A stretch of 64,000 nt of DNA from assembly GCA_948470755.1 (NCBI GenBank), contig CAOKPU010000003.1, positions 41,739-105,738 on the forward strand. The letters run 5' to 3'. Below are positions 34,559 through 43,718 of the stretch, piece by piece. The notes beneath the pieces are model-generated. The model saw only the letters and a program-made list of their open reading frames with translations. It searched no databases and was not told the origin of the DNA. Each line of letters begins with the position of its first letter. The first letter of the stretch is position 1. The translations under genes and the position numbers were made by a program. The DNA is from an uncultured Lachnospiraceae bacterium. Its GTDB lineage: Bacteria; Bacillota; Clostridia; Lachnospirales; Lachnospiraceae.

Positions 34559-36810
34559 CGATATTGAGCCGGCGTTACTTCATTTAGTTTTTTAAACATC
34601 CTGTTAAAATGCTCCACGCTATGATACCCCACCATCTCGGATATTTCATATACTTTAAAAGTGGTCGTCTTCAACAATTCCTTCGCCTTCTGCATCCTAA
34701 GCGCCGTCAAGTAAGAAGAAAAGTTCTCCCCCGTTTCCTTTGTAAAGCGATTGGTAAAATACTTCTCATTCAACCCTACATATTCCGCCACTTTGGACAG
34801 CGACAGTTCGCAATCTTCATAATGATCCGCCATATACCTTTTCGCCCGGATGATCACATCCGTTTCCGCCACATTTAACTTAGAAGCGGAATAATCCATC
34901 AACCACGCAAAATAATTGGTAAGCCATAGCTTCAGGCTCCGGATATCTTCTATCCGGCCTATTTTGTCCAAATAATTATACTGCTGCCCGAATACATCCG
35001 AAAAACGGGAGTTATCCATATCAAACCTGTTCCCAATTGCCAAAATGACTGCATATACCCTCCGGCGCGCCTCCCCCATGGGCCGGTCTGCAAACACTGC
35101 AAACAGCTTGTCCTTTTCTTCCGCCATATTTTTTTCATCCGCAATATATAAAGCGTTTGCCAGCCTTTCATACTGCTTTGACAATTCCAACAAACCGTCA
35201 TCCTTTTCCTGAGCTTTATTCAAATCCACCACCGCATTCTCCCCAAGCAAATGTCGCAGGCAAATCTTCTTCCTCACATCCTCTACGCTTGGCGGAAACC
35301 CTTCAAACCCAAACGCTTTTTTTCCAATGCATACTGCAATCTTTACCCCGAACTCATTGGAAGCCCCTCGCTGCAGTTCCTGCAGCATTTTCACAATCCT
35401 GCCGCTATATTCCTCCTCCGTCACTCTGTAAAAAATAAAAAAGAAAGAAGGGTTTTCAATATATGCAATACATCTGGAAGCATACCTTGGATTCCTTTCA
35501 AAACTATTTTTCAGCTTTAGGGCCGCATCCATTTCATTTTCCGCCGGGTTCTCATATACAATGTACATTCCCATAAGAACATAAGGATCCGTAAAAAACT
35601 CCCTCGACCTGCGGACGGCCTCTTCCGGGGTCAGCTCTTCCTTAAACAAAGCCGCCAGATAATCCCCTGGTTTTAATTCAATCCCCCGCACCCGTTCTTC
35701 ATATTCCCCAATCAATACTTTCAATCTGCGGACCATGGCATTAAATTGGTGAATCATATTCCTGACCTCGGACTGGCCGCTTGCCGTCACATGGACATCA
35801 AGGTTCCCTTCTTCCACTTCCCTAAGGCCGCCGCTGATTTCCTCAATCGGTTTTACGATACTTCTTAGGAAATACCTGGAATAATATCCGGCCAGTAAAA
35901 GAATCAGCACCGCCGCCAACAATACAAGCAAAGCTCTGTTCCAATACTCAAGCGTCAAATCCCTCGTTTCAATATAGCTTTCCAGATACCAGATTGTATC
36001 GTTCAGCTCCAGCGGCGTTTTCACACAGGTATATTTTTTATCGGAAAAATCCCTTTCCCCTTCTTCCATTGTAGAGAAAACAAGCCGTCCTTCGTTGTCC
36101 TTAATCTGGGTAATCCCCAGTTTATTCTTTCCCGCCAGATAATTCCTGTTGTATTCCTTAATCCTGTCCGCCGCGTCCGTAGATTGGTAGAAAACCACCA
36201 TCTCTATCTTTTGGGAACGATCGGTAGTCACATCCGGAGCCAGCGCAAAGACAAGGATCAAAAGATCCTTTTTTCCTCCCGCATACAGATCGCTGGAAGA
36301 AACCGTATCATAAGAGCCGAGACAGACCGTATTATTTTTTTCCAATGCCTTTTGGTACCAATCCATACCCTTAATCTCATCCACTGTCCGTTTTATATCA
36401 TTTTTTATGTAAGTTTTCCTGCCGTCCTTCATATAAAACCCTACGGAAATGATGTCTTTCACCGGTTCCAGGGCCAGATTCCCTGCCTGCCGCAGCTTCT
36501 GTTCATATTCATAACGCCTGCCCTGGTCAAAAGTGTCCACTTCAGCCGCATAAGCCAGTATTTCGTTGTTATTGGTATAAATCAAATGGGAAAGGCGCAT
36601 GGACATTATATCAATATCCGATTTCAACTCTGCGATCACCGTCTCCTGCGCCTGGCTGATATTCGTAAGCGCCTGGTTTTTAAACTGTTTATTCAAAACA
36701 AGCAAGGCCGCGACAAGAACGATTAAAATCGGGATTACTATAAAAAATAAAAAAGAAAGATAATAAACTGTTTTTAAAGGCAGCCGCCTTCCTTTTTGCC
36801 TCCGGTACAT
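34546..36810 (-). CDS. Membrane-bound AraC family regulator with extracellular sensor and HAMP
   Basis: About 754 residues: first membrane helix at about 14-40, an extracellular domain (about 41-292) of the Cache type by length and position, a second helix at about 293-311, a HAMP-like region (YYSRYFLRSIVKPIEEISGGLREVEEGNLDV), a long cytoplasmic part and a C-terminal AraC DNA-binding domain (about 655-754, ...VGYHSVEHFNRMFKKLNEVTPAQYR). It lacks kinase and receiver domains, so it is a one-component transmembrane regulator. Placed just upstream of the beta-galactoside operon on the same strand, it probably activates it. I start at ATG 36810 (GGGAG 6 nt upstream), 28 codons inside the open frame. 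Confidence 0.88.
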   Translation of the reverse strand: MYRRQKGRRLPLKTVYYLSFLFFIVIPILIVLVAALLVLNKQFKNQALTNISQAQETVIAELKSDIDIMSMRLSHLIYTNNNEILAYAAEVDTFDQGRRYEYEQKLRQAGNLALEPVKDIISVGFYMKDGRKTYIKNDIKRTVDEIKGMDWYQKALEKNNTVCLGSYDTVSSSDLYAGGKKDLLILVFALAPDVTTDRSQKIEMVVFYQSTDAADRIKEYNRNYLAGKNKLGITQIKDNEGRLVFSTMEEGERDFSDKKYTCVKTPLELNDTIWYLESYIETRDLTLEYWNRALLVLLAAVLILLLAGYYSRYFLRSIVKPIEEISGGLREVEEGNLDVHVTASGQSEVRNMIHQFNAMVRRLKVLIGEYEERVRGIELKPGDYLAALFKEELTPEEAVRRSREFFTDPYVLMGMYIVYENPAENEMDAALKLKNSFERNPRYASRCIAYIENPSFFFIFYRVTEEEYSGRIVKMLQELQRGASNEFGVKIAVCIGKKAFGFEGFPPSVEDVRKKICLRHLLGENAVVDLNKAQEKDDGLLELSKQYERLANALYIADEKNMAEEKDKLFAVFADRPMGEARRRVYAVILAIGNRFDMDNSRFSDVFGQQYNYLDKIGRIEDIRSLKLWLTNYFAWLMDYSASKLNVAETDVIIRAKRYMADHYEDCELSLSKVAEYVGLNEKYFTNRFTKETGENFSSYLTALRMQKAKELLKTTTFKVYEISEMVGYHSVEHFNRMFKKLNEVTPAQYRKTM

Positions 36811-36893
36811 ATTTATCTCCCATCCGCCACACGGCATTGCATATTTTATCTGACTTTTATAAGTATACTGTATTTTTACTCCCGCCACAAGCA

Positions 36894-37412
36894 TTATGAG
36901 ACCATACCGGCCAAAATCACGCTGGCAACCACTCCCGCCAAAGTCGCAAGCAGCGCGCCCGCCAAAGTATGCCGCGTTTTCGTTACTTTTGCCGCCAGAA
37001 AGTAAACGCTCATAGTGTAAAAAATAGTTTCCGTACAGCTCATCATAATAGAAGTAATCGTCCCAATGTAAGAATCCGGCCCATGGGTCTTAAATATATC
37101 AAGCACCAGCCCGGTAGCAGCCGAGGACGAAAACATTTTCACAAATACCAGCGGGACCAATTCCGATGGAAAGCCTATCTTCCCTGCCAAAACCCCAAAC
37201 ACACACCCCACCGCCTGAAGGAAGCCCGATGCGCGCAATACTCCCACCGCCACCATCAGCCCAATCAAAGTAGGCATAATCTGGATCACCGTCTGAAACC
37301 CGTCCTTTGCACCTTTGATAAAATCCTCATAAACGTTCCGTTTATGAATCAGCCCATAAGCTACTATATAAAAAATAATCACCGGTATGATAATATTAGA
37401 AATATGAGACAA
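36894..37412 (-). CDS. spmB: Spore maturation protein B
   Basis: A 172-residue membrane protein of the nucleoside-recognition/Gate family; SpmA and SpmB help dehydrate the spore core. Core motifs NVYEDFIKGAKDGFQTVIQIMPTLIG and a C-terminal GxxxxxxxMSCTETIFYTMSVY are clear. The only nearby standard start in frame is TTG 37412, but the AAAGGGG ribosome site (about 37433-37438) is 20 nt away from it; it is well placed for the ATT at 37422-37424, four codons upstream, which would also restore the family's usual N-terminus. spmB normally follows spmA; here spmA is 9 kb to the right. Confidence 0.88.
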   Translation of the reverse strand: MSHISNIIIPVIIFYIVAYGLIHKRNVYEDFIKGAKDGFQTVIQIMPTLIGLMVAVGVLRASGFLQAVGCVFGVLAGKIGFPSELVPLVFVKMFSSSAATGLVLDIFKTHGPDSYIGTITSIMMSCTETIFYTMSVYFLAAKVTKTRHTLAGALLATLAGVVASVILAGMVS

Positions 37413-37462
37413 TGCATTTAAAATAACGAATTCCCCTTTATGCCGTCTTTCTATATCTTATT

Positions 37463-37493
37463 TAAAAAAAAGCGCATGTATGCCTACATGCGC
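37463..37493 (-). terminator. Terminator of the 87-residue protein gene
   Basis: GCGCATGTA (37472-37480) pairs with TACATGCGC (37485-37493) around TGCC, followed on the minus strand by eight or more T. It is 12 nt after the stop at 37505. Confidence 0.9.
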
Positions 37494-37504
37494 CCTCCCC
37501 TGTT

Positions 37505-37768
37505 TTATTTCTTTCCAAGCCATTCATTCAGGAAATGCACCCCCTTTGCCCTATTGATAATATCAGTGGCATTTTCCTGAATATAAACCGTCAACTGTTC
37601 GACTTCCTCTTTCGTAAAGCCGGAAGACTTTACAATCTCCCCTCTTGGAACTATGCCTTCCGCATAGCCGCCCTTCCCTCTTTCAAAACAAACCCTTACC
37701 ATCTTTTCCCCGTCTTTAAGCAGCAATCCCGAATACGTCATCCGGAGTTCTTCATCTTTATCCATCAT
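37505..37768 (-). CDS. Unrecognised 87-residue protein
   Basis: Family not recognised. A small soluble protein starting MMDKDEELRMTYSGLLLKDGEKMVRVCFERGKGGYAEGI, with a C-terminal helical part (FTKEEVEQLTVYIQENATDIINRAKG). It has a good AAAAGGGG ribosome site, its own near-consensus promoter (37839-37868) and its own terminator, so it is a real single-gene unit. No motif points to a function. Confidence 0.75.
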   Translation of the reverse strand: MMDKDEELRMTYSGLLLKDGEKMVRVCFERGKGGYAEGIVPRGEIVKSSGFTKEEVEQLTVYIQENATDIINRAKGVHFLNEWLGKK

Positions 37769-37838
37769 TTCCCCTTTTCCGGCCCTCTCCTATTTCTCCC
37801 GGCCAGTGATACTCCTTATGGCAATCAATATTACTAAT

Positions 37839-37868
37839 ATTATACCCTCCCCATAAGGTCTTACACAA
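37839..37868 (-). promoter_or_regulatory. Promoter of the 87-residue protein gene
   Basis: On the minus strand TTGTGT (37863-37868), 18-nt spacer and TATAAT (37839-37844), about 70 nt before the ATG. Confidence 0.6.
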
Positions 37869-37891
37869 GCGGAAAATAAGTATTCTTCCTA

Positions 37892-39379
37892 TTATCCTTC
37901 CAGTAAATCATATTTCACCACATCCATCGCCACCTGCCCGTCCGCAAAAAATGAAATACCGTCTACTGCAGGATCCGTATATATCGTTGCAGAAAGGACG
38001 TAATCCCCATCATTCACAAATACTTCCGCGCTAAAATAATCCAGAATTATCCTAATCTTAATTCTCCCCTCCCTGCTTTTTACAAGACACCGGCGTTGAT
38101 GGATCATCGCCCTTCTGGATCCCGAACGCTTCCTATCGATTTTTATTATGGATTCATAAGGCCTGAAGCTGACAGAAGTCTGATAAACATCATCCTGAGC
38201 AAAGCGCACCGCAAATTTCCGGTATATATGATCCTCATCCCCCGGACGCACAGACAATTCCATATCTATTTTCCGTCCTTTCACTCCTTCCAGCCTCATA
38301 ATATCTGTAAATACCACATTTTCATATCTGATTTCCCCTTCGCGCATCGTTTCCAATTCCCGGATCGGCTTCTGGATCAAACGTCCGTCCTTGATGGAAA
38401 GTTCCCTCGGCAGGCTCATCTGTCCAAACCAGGGACGTTCCGGCGCATGATAATTACAAGCATCCCAATTCTGCATCCATCCGATCAATATCCTCCGGCC
38501 ATCCGGCGCAAGAACAGTTTGCGGGGCATAAAAATCAATCCCATAATCAACCGCCTGATTATTCTCTTCGGCAAAATCATCCGTTTCCTCATCAAACGTC
38601 CCAATCAGACAGACGGTCCCATTTCCATTGTGGTACTCAAACCCTTGCGGCATCATATCCTGAGGGCTTATCAGCAAAACCTGTTTCCCGTCAACGGAAA
38701 AGAAATCCGGGCATTCCCACATCAGCCCAAACCGCCCTTGATTAGCCGCCAAGACCTTCTCGTATTTCCACTGGAAACCATCACTGCTGCTATAAAGAAG
38801 GATCTGCCCGTCACGTTCCGCCGTGCAATTCCCTACCACACAACGATAAGATCCATCTTGTTTTCTCCACACTTTCGGATCACGGAAATCAAATCTGCTT
38901 CCGTTTGCAGGTAAATGGCTTTTATCCAAGACCGGGTTCCCTGGATATTTTTCGTAATCCACCCCATCCCCTATTGCAAGACACTGGGTCTGCACTTCCC
39001 GCTGCCTGCCATCCGGCTGTGTTTCCTTAGAAACTCCTGTGTACATCAGCATATGCCTGCCATCCGGCAGCACAACTGCATTTCCTGAAAAACATCCGTC
39101 TCTGTCATAATTCATATCAGGCGCAAGAGCAACGGGAAGGTACTTCCAATGAAGCAGATCTTTGCTGACCGCATGGCCCCAATGCATCGGCCCCCAATAC
39201 GGGCTGAACGGATGATACTGATAAAATAAATGATATTCCCCCTTAAAATAAGAAAAACCATTCGGATCATTCATCCAACCCACGCGGGCAGATAAATGAA
39301 AAGCCGGTCTAGGCTCCCCGGCAGTTTTTCTTTCCATTTCTTCTTCATATTTTCTAACGTCATTTAAAATTTGGCTCAT
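37892..39379 (-). CDS. Glycoside hydrolase family 32 (sucrose-6-phosphate hydrolase / beta-fructosidase)
   Basis: About 495 residues, no signal peptide. The N-terminal five-bladed propeller carries the nucleophile D38 in GWMNDPNG, the transition-state Asp in FRDPKVW and the acid/base Glu in MWECPDFF, all intact; a C-terminal beta-sandwich follows. It cleaves beta-fructosides such as sucrose, sucrose phosphate or small fructans in the cytoplasm. I start at ATG 39379 (GGAGGGAG just upstream); 24 earlier codons are open but unlike the family. No sucrose transporter is adjacent; a fructosamine-kinase-like gene precedes it by 75 nt. Confidence 0.93.
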   Translation of the reverse strand: MSQILNDVRKYEEEMERKTAGEPRPAFHLSARVGWMNDPNGFSYFKGEYHLFYQYHPFSPYWGPMHWGHAVSKDLLHWKYLPVALAPDMNYDRDGCFSGNAVVLPDGRHMLMYTGVSKETQPDGRQREVQTQCLAIGDGVDYEKYPGNPVLDKSHLPANGSRFDFRDPKVWRKQDGSYRCVVGNCTAERDGQILLYSSSDGFQWKYEKVLAANQGRFGLMWECPDFFSVDGKQVLLISPQDMMPQGFEYHNGNGTVCLIGTFDEETDDFAEENNQAVDYGIDFYAPQTVLAPDGRRILIGWMQNWDACNYHAPERPWFGQMSLPRELSIKDGRLIQKPIRELETMREGEIRYENVVFTDIMRLEGVKGRKIDMELSVRPGDEDHIYRKFAVRFAQDDVYQTSVSFRPYESIIKIDRKRSGSRRAMIHQRRCLVKSREGRIKIRIILDYFSAEVFVNDGDYVLSATIYTDPAVDGISFFADGQVAMDVVKYDLLEG

Positions 39380-39454
39380 TATACTCCCTCCATGCCGCGG
39401 CTCCGCAGCGGCGCAAATCCGAAAAGTGCATTGCTGTTCCTTCCCCTGCAATTA

Positions 39455-40366
39455 TCAAAGATATTCTTCCATTACCCCTATCACCGAAGGCAGATAGGAA
39501 AGCCCAAACATGTTCAAATGGTTCAACAAATGATATAGATTATATAAACTGCGCCGTCTCTCATAACCCGGCTGCATTGGGGCCGCTTCTCTATATGCAT
39601 CATAGAAAGCCTTAGAAAATCCGCCAAAAAGCTCCGTCATAGCAAGATCCGCTTCAGCATGTCCCACATAGACTGCCGGATCGATCAGCCATGCTTTTCC
39701 ATCCTCTCCCACCATAACATTTCCAGACCATAGATCGCCATGCAATAGAGAAGGATGTTCCGGTTCCACCAAAATATGATCTATCCTGTCCAGCAGTCTT
39801 AATGCTTTCTTCTTCCCCTCTGTTCCCAAAAAATGAAAAGCCTTTTCAAACTGAGGTTCCAGACGACATTCCCGAAAAAACGATATCCAACTGTCATAAA
39901 CCTTATTTTTCTGCTTACCCGCCCCGATAAAATTATCATGGGCAAAACCATATGCTCCTTTGGCTGTATAATCCGCCGTTTCCGCCCGATGCACAGCCGC
40001 CAATTGATACGCAAAAGTTTCCCAATAATCTTTCTTCCGCATTTTCCCTTCTATGAATTCCATAAGCAAAAAAGAACCTTTCACCCGGCCCTCATCCACT
40101 CCTCCGCACAAAACATGCGGAACGCCAATTGCACCGGTCTTTGCAATCGCAGCCAAACCTTCCGCCTCCGCTGTAAAAAAAGATAGATTTTCTTTCTTAT
40201 TTGATTTCATGAAAATATGCGCCCCATCGGACAATGTCAACCTGTATGCCTGATTGATATCGCCGCCGGACACCCGATCCATTCCCGCTATTTTAACCCG
40301 GCTTCCAAAAAACGATGCAATCGCATCTTCTATTGATGTAAATTGCTGCAATAACGTAAAGTCCAT
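39455..40366 (-). CDS. Fructosamine kinase family protein
   Basis: 303 residues with the APH-like kinase fold: SGGDINQAYRL (nucleotide loop), IFMKSN (Lys), HGDLWSGNVM (catalytic Asp) and WLIDPAVYVGHAEADLAM (metal-binding Asp). Bacterial members phosphorylate ketosamines or ribulosamines, starting repair or use of glycated amines. Pairing with GH32 suggests use of fructose-derived compounds, though that is inference. GGGAAGG precedes the ATG. Confidence 0.88.
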   Translation of the reverse strand: MDFTLLQQFTSIEDAIASFFGSRVKIAGMDRVSGGDINQAYRLTLSDGAHIFMKSNKKENLSFFTAEAEGLAAIAKTGAIGVPHVLCGGVDEGRVKGSFLLMEFIEGKMRKKDYWETFAYQLAAVHRAETADYTAKGAYGFAHDNFIGAGKQKNKVYDSWISFFRECRLEPQFEKAFHFLGTEGKKKALRLLDRIDHILVEPEHPSLLHGDLWSGNVMVGEDGKAWLIDPAVYVGHAEADLAMTELFGGFSKAFYDAYREAAPMQPGYERRRSLYNLYHLLNHLNMFGLSYLPSVIGVMEEYL

Positions 40367-40457
40367 ACGCTTCCCTTCCCGTTTATGTTTATGATCCAGA
40401 AGTTAAAAAACCTGCCCGGCGGGATCGCCAGATGAATCTTTTGGTTTTCGGATCTAT

Positions 40458-41243
40458 TTATGTATGAAATGGAGAATTAACCGTTACCGTTTGATATGGA
40501 ATCTCTATGCCGCTCTTTTTAAATTCGGACACCAAGGCAATCCTGATATCACTACAGGCCTGAAAGCTATCGTTTAGATTTTCCGTCCATATGGTCGTTT
40601 TTAAAGTAATGCCATTCTGTGTATATCCGCTCGCCGTAACAGCATTTGCCTCCGTATTCAATGTCAGTTCATGTCCTGCGCATACCTTCCTCATAATCCG
40701 TATCGCTTCCTCAACATCTGCATCATAAGAGATTTCCACCTCCACAAAGTTTCCTATATTTTCAGTATAATTCGTATTAATAATCACCGACGTGTCCATT
40801 ACGGAATTAGGTACAATACAGCTTTCCCCATTAAACTGATAGATCACCGTATGCCGAAGCGTTACATCTTTTACAATCCCCTCCGCTATCACCGTCCCGC
40901 CTTGCACCACTTTTATTTTTTCATCTTCATTATAAGGTTTCGATGCCGATATGGAAATGCCGCTTATCACATTCCCCAATGCCTGCTGGGCAGCAAAAGT
41001 AGCTATGGCTATTATCAGGGAACCGCTTTGCAACAAAACTTTGCTGATATCTTTTGTAATATCAAACTGCTGCGCCAAACTATATATCACAACTACATCA
41101 ATAATCACATTAACCACGCTTTTTGAAAAACGTAAATGTATCGCCTTCGTTTTCTTTAAAACATATTTATAAATCAAATTGACAATATAATTTAAACCAA
41201 GCGCAACAGCGATGAAAACTCCTGCTTTAATAAAAAAATCCAT
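40458..41243 (-). CDS. Small-conductance mechanosensitive channel (MscS family)
   Basis: About 261 residues, short MscS type: three hydrophobic segments at about 5-25, 45-65 and 75-100, the pore helix with LIIAIATFAAQQALGNVISGISI, and the cytoplasmic beta domain (EGIVKDVTLRHTVIYQFNGESCIVPNSVM). It releases solutes on hypo-osmotic shock. I start at ATG 41243, 5 nt behind GGAGG; a GTG four codons earlier is the alternative. Single gene, with a promoter at 41295-41323. Confidence 0.92.
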   Translation of the reverse strand: MDFFIKAGVFIAVALGLNYIVNLIYKYVLKKTKAIHLRFSKSVVNVIIDVVVIYSLAQQFDITKDISKVLLQSGSLIIAIATFAAQQALGNVISGISISASKPYNEDEKIKVVQGGTVIAEGIVKDVTLRHTVIYQFNGESCIVPNSVMDTSVIINTNYTENIGNFVEVEISYDADVEEAIRIMRKVCAGHELTLNTEANAVTASGYTQNGITLKTTIWTENLNDSFQACSDIRIALVSEFKKSGIEIPYQTVTVNSPFHT

Positions 41244-41294
41244 CCCGCCCTCCACCCAAATATAATCGACAATAAAACATGCCTTATTAACACT

Positions 41295-41323
41295 ACCGTA
41301 CTACTCCTGCATACCAGTGTCAA
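41295..41323 (-). promoter_or_regulatory. Candidate promoter of the MscS gene
   Basis: On the minus strand TTGACA (41318-41323), 17-nt spacer and TACGGT (41295-41300). The -35 is consensus, the -10 weak. Confidence 0.45.
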
Positions 41324-41575
41324 GTTCGTACAAAAATAATTTAGATTTTTAAAGATTACAATGTCTTATTATGCTTCAGGGCCGGATTTTATGCGAACCG
41401 ACACAAAACGCTATTTCTCGACATATATTGATAACAAAAATAGTATGCGATCCAAGCAGAATCCCATCATATAAAAGCGGTTCTTAGCTTTTTCAGACAC
41501 TTATCAAACAGTCTTTTAAAAATGGTTTTTGATTTTTGTCCATGACAGGGATTTTGACAAAAATAAAGGAGCAGT
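41324..41575 (+). other. Divergent intergenic region before the hemerythrin fusion gene
   Basis: Part of a 332-nt gene-free stretch between the MscS and hemerythrin genes. AT-rich and without a convincing small reading frame. Near its right end TTTTTGTC (41533-41540) and GACAAAAA (41556-41563) form an 8-bp inverted repeat over the likely promoter, a possible operator. An AAAGGAG ribosome site follows before ATG 41576. Confidence 0.45.
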
Positions 41576-42457
41576 ATGGTTAAAGATGCGGAATGGAGTA
41601 AACAATTTAATATTGGGGTCGAGTCCATTGACCATGCACACAAAAAGCTTTTCTCAATTGTACGCAAATTGATCCAGCTTAGCGAAAATGAGGATCACGG
41701 GCAATGGGCATGTGCGGAAGGCATTAAATATTTTAAAAGCTATGCCATAAAACACTTTGCCGATGAGGAATCCTATATGCAGTCCATAGGCTACAAAGGA
41801 TATGAAATACACAAGAATCTGCATGATGATATGCGGTATAAGACACTCCCGGCCCTGGAAAAAGATCTATTGAAATCGAATTATTCCCAGAAATCCATTC
41901 ACCATTTCCTTGGCATTTGCCTTGGGTGGCTCACTGCACATATCATGATCGAAGACCGCGCCATTACAGGCAAAATCCCGAACAGATGGAAAAAAGATAA
42001 TGCCGGGGCAGATATGAAAGCTTTAGAGGATGGGCTGTCCGACACTATACAAAAAATTTTTAAACGAAAGCCGGAAATCGTCAGTGAGCATTACAACGGT
42101 GAAAATTTTGGCAACAGCATTATCTGCCGATTGACTTATCGGCAGGAAGAAGGACAACATTGGCATATTTTTTTAGTTCTTGAAGAAAGCCTGGTCCTGC
42201 AGGCCGTCAATTCCATGATGGATATGCAGCTAAAAAAAATCGACCAGCTCATCCTGAATGCCGCCAAAGAAATTTCGCAGCAAATAACAAGCCAGATCGG
42301 CATTCATCTTCATATCCACTCACAATACCGGTTGGAAAGCAACCACCTCATAACAATGGACCAGTTCCAAAAAGAGTTCTATGCGGAGTATTTTGATTAT
42401 AGTTTACTTTTCAATACCGGGACCGGATATTTCGCTTTTTGCATTAAAGCAATGTAA
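41576..42457 (+). CDS. Hemerythrin domain fused to a CheX-like domain
   Basis: 293 residues. The first half is a bacteriohemerythrin with ligands H22, H60, E64, H79, H83, H122 and D127. After a linker (about 135-150), residues 150-293 resemble the CheX/CheC chemotaxis phosphatase fold: HIFLVLEESLVLQAVNSMM and then DQLILNAAKEISQQITSQI align with the CheX helix that carries the ExxN catalytic pair. Here the pair reads E232-I-S-Q235, so the Asn is replaced by Gln and phosphatase activity is uncertain. The gene faces the HD-GYP/PilZ operon, which suggests an oxygen or redox input to motility or cyclic-di-GMP control. AAAGGAG precedes the ATG. Confidence 0.8.
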   Translation: MVKDAEWSKQFNIGVESIDHAHKKLFSIVRKLIQLSENEDHGQWACAEGIKYFKSYAIKHFADEESYMQSIGYKGYEIHKNLHDDMRYKTLPALEKDLLKSNYSQKSIHHFLGICLGWLTAHIMIEDRAITGKIPNRWKKDNAGADMKALEDGLSDTIQKIFKRKPEIVSEHYNGENFGNSIICRLTYRQEEGQHWHIFLVLEESLVLQAVNSMMDMQLKKIDQLILNAAKEISQQITSQIGIHLHIHSQYRLESNHLITMDQFQKEFYAEYFDYSLLFNTGTGYFAFCIKAM

Positions 42458-42461
42458 AGGC

Positions 42462-42504
42462 GGCTTCTGCACGATGAAAATGAGATTCTAAAATCGTGGA
42501 AGCC
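42462..42504 (+). terminator. Hairpin after the hemerythrin fusion gene
   Basis: GGCTTC-TG-CACGAT (42462-42475) pairs with ATCGTGGAAGCC (42493-42504), 12 bp with a two-base bulge. It starts 5 nt after the stop; a T-rich stretch appears only about 15 nt later, so termination strength is unsure. Confidence 0.5.
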
Positions 42505-42587
42505 TCCGCTGGATGCGATTTTTGTCTTCCGAGGCTCATCAGGATATTCCGTACAATAGCGTGCGCACAATTTTTTCTGTGCAATAT

Positions 42588-42641
42588 GCCGGCTGGGGAT
42601 TCCAGATGGGCCTTTTAATGCCCGGATCAAAGATAAAAAGC
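42588..42641. repeat. Interspersed repeat family B, copy 2
   Basis: ATGGGCCTTTTAATGCCCGG with following ATC and AGATAAAAAG matches the copy at 20772-20836. On the minus strand it reads AAGCTTTTTATCTTTGATCC and then a GGGC...GCCC hairpin. It lies between two converging genes. Confidence 0.5.
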
Positions 42642-42655
42642 TTCTTATTCCTTCA

Positions 42656-43717
42656 TCATTCCTGCTGCTCACATATACGGCTCACGAATGCCGCCTTGCA
42701 AAACCACTTATCATTCGTCTGTCTGATTTTAGCTCCTTGTTGTACGATCGGATGCTCTGCATCGTTAAAGGGGATATATCGTATCGTCCCCTGCCCTCCA
42801 TTCGACATTATCACTTGTTTATCTTTATACGTTGAATGCATTTTCTTAATAAAACCCAGGACAAGCTTTCTATCCAAGCCTTCCACTTCCCCTTCATAAA
42901 ACATATCAAGAATATGGAACGGCATTCCGGAATCCTTATTGCCTCTTGCAGCCACCATCGTATCATAAACATCGGAAACTGCCGTTACTCTCGCGCATAA
43001 GCCAATCTCCTTCCCTGCAATGCCATCCGGATATCCTTTTCCATTCAGCCTTTCATGATGATGCCTTACCGCGCTCCTGACTTCATCATCAAACTGTCCC
43101 TTAAGCAGCCTTTCCGAATGAACCGGATGCATCCTCGCCATATTATTAAGCATAACCGTTTTTCCTATATCATGTAACAAACCTGCCAATATGAATCTTT
43201 TCACCCTGTCCGGCCTCATATCCAGCCACATTGCCTGCATCCCATTTAAAAAAGCTACATTAAGGGAATGACGCTGCAATTGTTCGTTCATCGGCCTTGG
43301 CAGATTCATACATTCCAAAATTGCGACCGGGTCTGATTTTACCAGTTTATCGGCAATTTCCTGGCTCAAAACCTCCATGTACTCTTTGCTCATCCATAGC
43401 TCTATATCGGAATTATAAAAAAAACGTCCGATCTCCCGATGCAGCTTCTGATAACCCGTCTGCCTCTCTATCTCCTCCCCGCTGGCGCCAACAGGCATAT
43501 ATCCATCTGCAATAAGCTTCAGATAAGTATTCTCATGTATCATGACCGTCCCTTCTTCACCGTAGAATCGAAGCATATTCTCCAGATCAGATATAATAAC
43601 CGCCTCTCCTTTTGGAATCAATATCACCTCTCCTGAATCGTTATAAATATCATCATTTAATATCAAGCCATCCCATAAACATTCAACTGAAAGTTTTCTT
43701 AGTTTCTTATTATCCAT
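42656..43717 (-). CDS. HD-GYP domain protein, probable cyclic-di-GMP phosphodiesterase
   Basis: 353 residues. The C-terminal half is an HD-GYP domain: HD at 182-183 (LLHDIGK), paired His in VRHHHERLNGKGYPDG with GYP at 228-230, and DVYDTMVAARGNK downstream. HD-GYP enzymes hydrolyse cyclic-di-GMP to pGpG or GMP. The N-terminal half (1-120) has no recognised sensor; it starts LSVECLWDGLILNDDIYNDSGEVILIPKGE, seen in other HD-GYP proteins. It follows the PilZ gene with a 1-nt gap, so enzyme and receptor are made together. Confidence 0.92.
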   Translation of the reverse strand: MDNKKLRKLSVECLWDGLILNDDIYNDSGEVILIPKGEAVIISDLENMLRFYGEEGTVMIHENTYLKLIADGYMPVGASGEEIERQTGYQKLHREIGRFFYNSDIELWMSKEYMEVLSQEIADKLVKSDPVAILECMNLPRPMNEQLQRHSLNVAFLNGMQAMWLDMRPDRVKRFILAGLLHDIGKTVMLNNMARMHPVHSERLLKGQFDDEVRSAVRHHHERLNGKGYPDGIAGKEIGLCARVTAVSDVYDTMVAARGNKDSGMPFHILDMFYEGEVEGLDRKLVLGFIKKMHSTYKDKQVIMSNGGQGTIRYIPFNDAEHPIVQQGAKIRQTNDKWFCKAAFVSRICEQQE

Positions 43718-43718
43718 T

